From: FEB-7 sp963698265
GTDB taxonomy: Bacteria; Pseudomonadota; Gammaproteobacteria; Burkholderiales; Usitatibacteraceae
Length of the DNA: 64,000 nucleotides
Direction of reading: 5' to 3'
NCBI GenBank assembly: GCA_963698265.1
Contig: CAVOQC010000001.1
Location: 1 to 64,000, forward strand
Both the position numbers and the translations under genes were made by a program. Numbering within the stretch: position 1 is the stretch's first letter; the number at the start of each line of letters is the position of its first letter. The notes beneath the pieces are model-generated. The model was not told the DNA's origin, ran no database searches, and was given only the letters and a program-made list of their open reading frames with translations. Shown here one piece after another: positions 8,564 through 16,715 of this stretch.

Positions 8564-8860
8564 TCAGGATCGCTGAGAAGAGCTGCCGCAATTTCCGACT
8601 GGCTGCGAATAGGAGACTTGAACATTATTCTCCCCCAACGGAAGTTGGGGCCCCGCCGGTTCATCGTCAAACATGTTGTAACTCACGCAAGCGCCGCTTT
8701 TTCCCCGGAATGTTACCCTTCGCAGCATCCAATTGTCCTTGATCCAAACACTGGTATGGGCGCAAACCGAACTACCCTTTAGCTCTGCCAAAAAAGACGG
8801 TTCCTGTTCGAGAATCAAGCTGCTTGAAAGATATCGAGCCGCCGGGCCGGTGGGCGCCAC
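8564..8860 (-). CDS. Hypothetical protein, about 98 aa or shorter, possibly truncated
   Basis: The frame ends 3 bp before the start of the 559-aa secreted protein. The lower-GC, gene-like part begins near SLILEQEPSFLAEL. Upstream of about 8815 the composition changes sharply to GC-rich DNA, so the first codons (GTG at 8860, MAPTGPAARY) may be fortuitous and the gene may be a remnant cut at a junction. Four scattered Cys and no motif that I recognise. Confidence 0.35.
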   Translation of the reverse strand: MAPTGPAARYLSSSLILEQEPSFLAELKGSSVCAHTSVWIKDNWMLRRVTFRGKSGACVSYNMFDDEPAGPQLPLGENNVQVSYSQPVGNCGSSSQRS

Positions 8861-9385
8861 GAATGTCCGCTAACAGGAAGATTTACCTGTGGCTGTTCAT
8901 GGCCGTACTCGGCCGTTTCCCCTGCCACCGTAACAGCCGGCTGGCGACACGCCCCGAGCGGCCACAAACCTGGCCCCAGGGGCAACGCACCCGCCGGGGA
9001 AACAGGGGTGGCCATCCCCTCCCCCACCCGGCCACACCTGCGCCCACCTGGCCCCAGGGCGAGCACTTTGCTGCCCGCCCCGGGAACCGCCTCAACCGCC
9101 TACCCCTCAACGGGGCACCGGCGTTGTAACCTTCATCGGTCCATTCGACCAAGACGAATTGCGGGCTGCCATTCGAGAGAGCACCCGAGCCCCGCCCCGG
9201 CAGGGGGCTTTTTCTTGGGCCGGAGAGGGTGGCCACCACAGGATGTGGCAAGGCCATGTCCCTTGCGTCGCAAGGGCGTGAGCGCGAATTAGTCCGGGGG
9301 TGGAATACCCTGTTCCCCAACGTGCGGGCGATGTAGTTGCGCTACCATCGGCTGCCATACTTCGCTGCGTTGCCGAGGAGACACC
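8861..9385. other. Gene-free 525 bp with short repeats
   Basis: GC-rich DNA without a convincing gene. CCTGGCCCCAGGG occurs twice in the same orientation (8969-8981 and 9047-9059). A GCCCC-containing hairpin with a TTTTTC tail lies near 9189-9216 and may be a terminator. The promoter of the 9386 lipoprotein gene is presumably in the last 150 bp. Confidence 0.35.
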
Positions 9386-9799
9386 ATGAACAGCACCGAA
9401 CGGAATGCGCATTTGAAGACAATATTGGTGTCTGCTGTTTGCATGGTGCTCGCGGGCTGCGCTGCCAGGGCGGTAAACTCGGCCGCCGACCGGACAAAGC
9501 CGGTCATGCCGCACGTCGAGCCCGTGTGCATGCTGAAATCCCCCTTGCCCTCGAGCATTCTTCACACGGTCGTGGGAAATATAGACGCCAGCAAACAGTT
9601 CTATGGTGGCTCCGATCAACTCATCCCACTCATGGCCGATGAGGCTCGAAAGATGGGCGCTGACGTTGTAGTAAACATGAGAACCGGGCAGAAGATGGGA
9701 ATGTTCGCTTGGGCGCGTCCGTACGGATCTGGCACAGGCGTGAAGCTGCAGAACAAGGCGGACCTAAACTGTCTCGCTCTAGGTGTAGAGTTGCGCTAG
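9386..9799 (+). CDS. Predicted lipoprotein, 137 aa
   Basis: The N-terminus has a lipoprotein signal with lipobox LAGC (Cys at about residue 25). The mature part contains ILHTVVGNIDASKQFYGG, ADEARKMGADVVVNMR and a Gly-rich hydrophobic end. The GADVVV pattern is reminiscent of small YbjQ-like envelope proteins, but I do not assign the family. Its own terminator follows at 9873. Composition is closer to the host than that of the island genes to its left. Function unknown. Confidence 0.6.
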   Translation: MNSTERNAHLKTILVSAVCMVLAGCAARAVNSAADRTKPVMPHVEPVCMLKSPLPSSILHTVVGNIDASKQFYGGSDQLIPLMADEARKMGADVVVNMRTGQKMGMFAWARPYGSGTGVKLQNKADLNCLALGVELR

Positions 9800-9872
9800 T
9801 CGTCGCGTAGCCCGAGTGCCCGTTACCCACCCCTCAAGCTGCATGCGCTGCACCGCGCGTCCCGCCTGACCC

Positions 9873-9899
9873 AGCCCCGCCCCGAGCGGGGCTTTTTCT
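9873..9899 (+). terminator. Rho-independent terminator of the lipoprotein gene
   Basis: AGCCCCG and CGGGGCT form a 7-bp stem with a 7-nt loop, followed by TTTTTCTT. Confidence 0.8.
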
Positions 9900-10086
9900 T
9901 GTGGCGAATTTGACACACGGGAGGTTCGCTTTACACCGACGCTTACATGGCGCACTAGGAAAAACGCGCAACTCGAAAGTTGCACGCACGTCTTTGTTTT
10001 TTGGTGGGCCCGACCTGACACCCGCCTTTAGTACGCGATAGGATTAGAGTCCGCCTACGTCTGAAAGCGGCCCGTGATGCCCCAAG

Positions 10087-10112
10087 AAAAAACGGCCACC
10101 CGAAGGTGGCCG
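10087..10112 (-). terminator. Rho-independent terminator of nrdB
   Basis: Read on the minus strand, CGGCCACC, a TTCG tetraloop and GGTGGCCG are followed by TTTTTTCTTG. A strong, classic terminator 23 bp past the nrdB stop. Confidence 0.9.
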
Positions 10113-10135
10113 TTCTCCCCGCAAGCACCTCTGCC

Positions 10136-11293
10136 CTAATCCCAGCTCAGCGCCCCCCCCGTCTGATACTCGATCACCCGCGTCTCGAAGAAGTTCTTCT
10201 CCTTCTTGAGATCGATGAGCTCGCTCATCCACGGAAACGGGTTACTCGCCCCCGGATATAGCTGGTCCAGCCCGATCTGCTGGCACCGCCGGTTCGCAAT
10301 GAACCGCAGGTACTCCTTGAACATCGAAGCATTCAACCCCAGCACCCCCCGAGGCATCGTGTCCTCCGCATAGGCGTACTCCAGCTCCACCGCCTTCTGC
10401 ATGAGCTCCGTGAGCTCCCGCCGGAACTCCGGCGTCCACAGGTGCGGGTTCTCCATCTTGATCGTGTTGACGAGATCGATGCCGAAGTTGCAGTGCATCG
10501 ACTCGTCCCGAAGGATGTACTGGTACTGCTCCGCCGCCCCCGTCATCTTGTTCTGCCGGCCGAGCGAGAGGATCTGCACGAAGCCCACGTAGAAGAACAG
10601 CCCCTCCATGATGCAGGCGAAGACGATCAGGCTCTTCAGCAGCCGCTGGTCGTTCTCCGGCGTGCCCGTCTTGAAGTTCGGATCGCAAAGCGTCTCGATG
10701 AACGGGATCAGGAAGTCGTCCTTGTCCCGGATGCATTTCACTTCCTTGTACGCGGCGAAGATCTCGCCCTCGTCCAGGCCCAGCGATTCGGCGATGTACT
10801 GGTAGGCGTGCGTGTGGATCGCCTCCTCGAACGCCTGGCGCAGCAGGTACTGGCGGCACTCGGGCGCGGTGATGTGGCGGTAGGTGCCCAGCACGATGTT
10901 GTTGGCGGCGAGCGAATCGGCGGTGACGAAGAAGCCCAGGTTTCGCTTCACGATCAGCCGCTCGTCGTCCGTCAACCCGTTCGGGTTCTTCCACAGGGCG
11001 ATGTCGCGGTTCATGTTCACTTCCTGCGGCATCCAGTGGTTGGCGCAGCCCGCGATGTACTTCTCCCACGCCCACTTGTACTTGAAGGGCACGAGCTGGT
11101 TCACGTCCGTCTTCGCGTTGATGACGCGCTTGTCCTCGGCCCGCACGCGCGTGAAGAGGCCGTTCGCGCCCATCTCGGGGGCGGGCGTCGGGGCGTGGTC
11201 GGAATCGGAGTCGGCGGACTGCTTCGGCGGGGGCTCGGCGCGCCGGTAGCCGAGGGGGGGGATGGCGGGGGGCAGATCGTCGAAACTCAGCAT
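10136..11293 (-). CDS. nrdB: Class Ia ribonucleotide reductase beta subunit (R2)
   Basis: A 385-aa protein from the ATG at 11293. It holds the diiron centre and tyrosyl radical that start ribonucleotide reduction in the NrdA partner. Predicted ligands in the family spacing: Asp126 (VTADSLAA), Glu157 and His160 (FEEAIHTHAY), Glu230 (CIMEGLFF), Glu264 and His267 (RDESMHCNF); the radical Tyr is Tyr164. The first 45 residues are a Pro/Asp-rich extension. nrdA is about 5.4 kb away, not adjacent as in E. coli. A gene for an HNH-like protein precedes it, and NrdR-like and DnaA boxes lie upstream of that. Confidence 0.97.
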   Translation of the reverse strand: MLSFDDLPPAIPPLGYRRAEPPPKQSADSDSDHAPTPAPEMGANGLFTRVRAEDKRVINAKTDVNQLVPFKYKWAWEKYIAGCANHWMPQEVNMNRDIALWKNPNGLTDDERLIVKRNLGFFVTADSLAANNIVLGTYRHITAPECRQYLLRQAFEEAIHTHAYQYIAESLGLDEGEIFAAYKEVKCIRDKDDFLIPFIETLCDPNFKTGTPENDQRLLKSLIVFACIMEGLFFYVGFVQILSLGRQNKMTGAAEQYQYILRDESMHCNFGIDLVNTIKMENPHLWTPEFRRELTELMQKAVELEYAYAEDTMPRGVLGLNASMFKEYLRFIANRRCQQIGLDQLYPGASNPFPWMSELIDLKKEKNFFETRVIEYQTGGALSWD

Positions 11294-11481
11294 CGGGCTT
11301 GCGCTCCTCGTTTCCCTGGCGCCATGCGGCACCACTTTTTGTTTGGGCCTTCGACCCCCCGTGCCGCGCCCCGGGGGGAGTAGGCCCCGGGGGCGGTGGG
11401 TGGCGATCACTTCACCTCTAACGCAGTCATGGAGTGAGTCATCCCTCACCCCGACCCTCTCCCAAGGGGAGCGGGAAATCT

Positions 11482-11799
11482 CTAGGCCGCCAGCCTCGGC
11501 GATGCGGGGCTCGCGACGAGTGCGGCCGGCACGTTGGCGCTGCGGGCGGCGGTGGCGCGCCAGTGCAGGGCCTGGAGGTTCGCCGGGTCCGTGGAGCCGC
11601 CCAGCGCCCGGGGCTCGATGAAATCCAGCTCCCAGCCGAACGGCGACTTGCGGTTGCCGAAATCGGCATAGCGAACCATGTTGCCCAGCCGGTCCTTGCG
11701 GAATTCCCAGGAGTTGGCGTGGGTGCCTACCGGGGAGGTGCGCGACCAGGCTGCGCGCTTCAGGTCCTCGAGCAGGATCATGTGTTCGTGCTTCGCCAT
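11482..11799 (-). CDS. HNH-like small protein, 105 aa, altered catalytic motif
   Basis: Starts at an ATG after a GGGGGAA ribosome-binding site and ends about 190 bp upstream of nrdB on the same strand. Residues 57-80 (ELDFIEPRALGGSTDPANLQ then ALHW) resemble the HNH-nuclease fold (usually E-x-D-H-I...GG..D..NLQ.LH), but the first catalytic His is replaced by Phe60 while Asn74 and His79 remain. A nuclease role is therefore doubtful; it could be a non-catalytic relative or nucleic-acid-binding protein. It is the first gene after the DnaA/NrdR-box region and may be transcribed with nrdB. Confidence 0.6.
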   Translation of the reverse strand: MAKHEHMILLEDLKRAAWSRTSPVGTHANSWEFRKDRLGNMVRYADFGNRKSPFGWELDFIEPRALGGSTDPANLQALHWRATAARSANVPAALVASPASPRLAA

Positions 11800-11947
11800 G
11801 GCGCTTCCCCCGTGATTGGCCGCCAAGCCGCAACCTGTTGATTTTGTTCTTGTAATCCAGCCATCCCGACCCCGGAAACCGCATCCCGGGCAGGCGCCTG
11901 AACCGTGCGGAAGGATGCACCCGGCCGGGGGCGGCGTCAAGTAAAAA

Positions 11948-11994
11948 GCACTACATCTGGTAGCCCCTTGACCGCCGGACCGGACCTATTGTGG
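11948..11994 (-). promoter_or_regulatory. Putative NrdR box pair upstream of the HNH-nrdB unit
   Basis: GCACTACATCTGGTAG at 11948-11963 resembles the clearer NrdR box in front of nrdA. Exactly 31 bp further, 11979-11994 keeps the half-site TATTGTGG. About three helical turns is the normal spacing for paired NrdR boxes. The second box is weak on one side, so this is a candidate. Confidence 0.45.
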
Positions 11995-12018
11995 AAAAGG
12001 TGGATAAGTTGTGGATAA
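11990..12018 (-). promoter_or_regulatory. DnaA-box cluster (three boxes)
   Basis: Read on the minus strand: TTTTCCACA (11990-11998), TTATCCACC (11999-12007) and TTATCCACA (12010-12018). The first and last fit TTWTNCACA exactly, and the last is the strongest known box type. They lie between the HNH-nrdB unit (minus) and the phosphoribosyltransferase gene (plus). DnaA control of nrd genes is known in E. coli. Confidence 0.7.
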
Positions 12019-12080
12019 GGGGGGAATAAGCTTGTTGACGGGGGTCAACGGGGCGGGGAGTACGGGGGCCACGATGGACC

Positions 12081-12707
12081 ATGATTTTCGAGGATCGCAT
12101 CGACGCCGCGAGGCAGCTCGCGCGTGCGCTCGGCAAGTACCGCGGGAAGAAGCCCCTGGTGCTGGCCATCCCGCGCGGGGCGGTGCCGATGGGGCGCGCG
12201 CTCGCCGACGAGCTGGAGGGCCAGTTCGACGTGGTGCTGGTGAGGAAGCTCGGCTCCCCGGGCAACCCCGAGTTCGCGGTAGGGGCCGTGGATGAGGCCG
12301 GCTGGGCCTACATCGCGGACTATGCGAGCGATGTGGGCGCCTCGCGCTCCTACCTGGCCGACGAGACCGCGACCCAGCTCGCCACCATGCGCAAGCGCCG
12401 CGCGCACTACACGCCGGCCCGCCCGCCCATCGATCCGTCCGGGCGCATCGCGATCGTGGTCGACGATGGCCTCGCCACGGGGGCGACGATGATCGCCGCA
12501 CTCCATTCGGTGCGCGCGCGCCACCCGAAGCGGCTGGTGTGCGCGGTGCCCGTGGGTTCCCCCGACAGCCTGGAGCGCGTTCGCGAACACGCCGACGAGG
12601 TCGTGTGCCTGAGTTCCCCGCCCGGCTTCGGCGCCGTGAGCCAGTTCTACCGCATGTTCCCGCAGGTGGAAGACGAAGAGGTGGCGGCGATCCTCGCGCG
12701 GAAGTAA
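12081..12707 (+). CDS. Phosphoribosyltransferase-family protein, 208 aa
   Basis: Type I PRTase fold with the PRPP-binding signature VVDDGLATGAT at residues 126-136. The N-terminal part (VLAIPRGAVPMGRALADELE, VRKLGSPGNPEFAVGAV) matches the stand-alone family often annotated as a predicted phosphoribosyltransferase. The acceptor base is not known for this family. It faces the nrdB unit across the DnaA-box region and converges with the kinase-like gene on the right. Confidence 0.85.
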   Translation: MIFEDRIDAARQLARALGKYRGKKPLVLAIPRGAVPMGRALADELEGQFDVVLVRKLGSPGNPEFAVGAVDEAGWAYIADYASDVGASRSYLADETATQLATMRKRRAHYTPARPPIDPSGRIAIVVDDGLATGATMIAALHSVRARHPKRLVCAVPVGSPDSLERVREHADEVVCLSSPPGFGAVSQFYRMFPQVEDEEVAAILARK

Positions 12708-12724
12708 CGCTCTCCCCGCGCGCC

Positions 12725-14333
12725 CTACACCGCGGCGATCCCCATGCGCTCGGCGAGGCTTTGCACCAAGCGCGCGGTCGCTTCCTTTGCGACGGCCGCA
12801 TCGACGATCACGGCGGAATCCAGTTCCTCCCCGGTAAGCGGCTCCACGTTCGGCGAGCTGGCGCTCGAGCACGGCGATGCCGGCCTCCGATGCGTCGCTG
12901 CCTTCGCGCTCGCGGCGCAGGATCCGCTCGCGCAGCACGGCCTCCGGCGCGGCGCAGGCCACGAGGACAAAGGGCACGCCCCGCTCACGGGCAAACTCCC
13001 GGAAGAGCACGCGCCAGTCGCGCTTGAGGAATGCCGCGTCCACGACCGCCGGGTATCCCGCCGCGAGTATCTCGCCCGAGAGTGATGCGAGCCGGGCGTA
13101 GGTGATGCGATCGGCTTCCGGCGTGTAGATGCCGCCGCCGGGTTCGGCGTGGGTGCGCGCGTCCTTCTCGATTCCGTGCAGGCGCTTGCGCTCCACGTCC
13201 GAGCGCAGCCGCACCGCACCCAGCGCTTCCACGATCGCCTGCGACACCGTGGTCTTGCCGGATCCGGAAAGGCCATGCATCGCGACCAGCGCGGGCGTGG
13301 CTTCGCGGGAAAGCCGGCCTGCAAGCTCCAAGTGGCCGCGGTACGCACGGGACGAGCGCTCGCGATCGTCGGCACTGACGCCCGCCTGGTGGGTGCGGAT
13401 GCAGCTCACCTTCGCGCGCACCATCGCGCGGTAGACGAGGTAGAAGCGCAGCACCCGGAGCCCCGCGTAGTCGCCCGTCTCGTCGAGATAGGCGTCGATG
13501 AAGCGGTGCGCCAGGCGCGGCAGCCCGTGGTGGAAGAGATCCATCACCGGGAAGGCCACCTCGTTCATCACGTCCACCCAGCGGAAGGCGTCGTTGAACT
13601 CGATCGCGTCGAAGGCCACGGGCTCGCCTTCGAGGAGGGCCACGTTGCCCAGGTGCAGGTCGCCATGGCACTCGCGCACGAAGCCGTCGTGGCGGCGGCG
13701 GGCGAAGTCGGCTTCCAGGCGGTTGAACTCCCGAAGCGTCCAGGAGCACAGCGCCTGCCTTGCCTCGCGCGTGACGCCCGCATCGTCCAGGCTCTCGAGC
13801 TGGGTGAAGTTGTCCACCGCATCGGCGAGGATCTCGCGGGGGGCGCCAAAGGCCGCGTCCGCGCCCGCACGCGCGATTCGGCCGTGGAATGCGGCGACCG
13901 AACGCGCGAAGGCATCGATGTGCGCTTCGGTCAGCGCGCCCGCCTTCGCCACGCGGTCGAGCAGCGCCTCCTGGGGAAAGCGGTGCATCTTCACGGCGTG
14001 GTCGAAGGCCACGCCGGTGCCGCCCATGCGGGGTGCGTCAGGCGTTCCGGTGATGGGCACCACCTCGAGATAGAGGTCCGGCGCGGTGCGGCGGTTGAGC
14101 CGCAGTTCCTCCTCGCAGAAGTGAAGGCGCGCCGCGCGCGTGGAGAAATCCACGAAGCCCAGGCTCACGGGCTTTTTCAGCTTGTAGGCGAAGTCGCCGG
14201 CGAGCAGCACCCAGGAGATGTGCGTCTCGAGGAGCTCGATCGCGCCCGCCGGGTGCGGGTAGCAGGCCGGGTTGCGGAGCTTTTCGACGAAACCCGCGCT
14301 GGCCGCGGACTTGCTCCCGTCCGGCATGGTCAC
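12725..14333 (-). pseudogene. Aminoglycoside phosphotransferase-like / P-loop kinase fusion, frameshifted
   Basis: The N-terminal half is an APH-like domain (HGDLHLGN at residues 223-230, then FDAIEFND). The C-terminal half is a P-loop kinase/AAA domain (Walker A GLSGSGKT at 354-361). Near 12845-12855 the frame changes: after AVLERQLAE the expected sequence NVEPLTGEELDSAVIVDAA continues in another frame and ends at 12725. The restored length of about 535 residues suits the family. A one-base sequencing error would look the same. The start is a GTG at 14333 or an ATG at 14327. Substrate unknown. Confidence 0.75.
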
Positions 14334-14342
14334 TCGCCTCCC

Positions 14343-14660
14343 CTAGTGCTCCTCGAGGTGCGGCACGTTGTCCTCGGCGGGCTCGGAGGTCTCGGGGTCG
14401 ATCCAGTCGCTCACTCCCAGCTCCGCCTCGACCTCGGCCAGCGCATTGCCCGGCTCGAATTCCTCTTCGTCGCCGCCGCGCTGGTCGTCGATGGCCTCGA
14501 CCAGGCTCGCGTAGGGGCCGCGGTCCGGGCCGCCATGGCGGGGCTGCGCCCAGAAGCCGTCCGCCCGCTCTATGACACGCATGTCCTCGAGTTCCGCGGC
14601 CACTTCGGGCGCGGTAGGCGGGGGGCGCTTGGGCGCGGGCGAGGTTCGGGTGTGTCTCAC
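14343..14660 (-). CDS. Conserved-type acidic hypothetical protein, 105 aa
   Basis: The GTG at 14660 is preceded by GGAGGG at a good distance. The longer frame up to 14759 lacks such a signal. The N-terminus is basic and Pro-rich; the rest is acidic (GGDEEEFEPG, DPETSEPAEDN) with no hydrophobic segment, so the product should be cytosolic. It lies just upstream of the kinase-fusion gene on the same strand. I do not recognise a family. Confidence 0.55.
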   Translation of the reverse strand: MRHTRTSPAPKRPPPTAPEVAAELEDMRVIERADGFWAQPRHGGPDRGPYASLVEAIDDQRGGDEEEFEPGNALAEVEAELGVSDWIDPETSEPAEDNVPHLEEH

Positions 14661-14882
14661 GGTCCCTCCATCGGTGGCAGGTGCCCGGCGGCGGCGGAAA
14701 CCGCCTCCCGGCCACTCCAAAGTACGCCCGGAAGGGGGTCCATGGTTGACCCGCGTCAAAAAGAAAATCGGGCGGGCAGCGGCGTCGAGAAGTCATACCG
14801 TGACGCTGCCGCGTACTATTGGCCTGTTCCACGCTCGCGTCCGCAGGAATCGGCCCCTTCGCCCCATGGCCCGCCCAGCCGC

Positions 14883-16664
<1,782 letters not shown>

Positions 16665-16715
16665 CAGGCCTCGCAGGTCAGCCTGCGCCGCAATCCCGAT
16701 GGGAATCGAAACGCC

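Noticed and set aside
8883..9320. 145-codon minus-strand frame in the gene-free stretch
   Set aside because: Low-complexity, Arg/Gly-rich translation without start signal or homology, in DNA with hairpins and repeats.
8861..9385. Possible CRISPR-like repeats in the GC-rich stretch
   Set aside because: Only two 13-bp copies with no regular spacing and no cas genes anywhere in the window.
11948..12018. Chromosome origin suggested by the DnaA-box cluster
   Set aside because: No dnaA, dnaN or gidA nearby, no AT-rich unwinding region, and the boxes are better explained by nrd promoter control.
12045..12724. Extension of the kinase-fusion frame to 12045, giving a 762-aa protein
   Set aside because: The added part is Arg/His/Ala-rich shadow text opposite the phosphoribosyltransferase gene; the family's own C-terminus is found in another frame ending at 12725.
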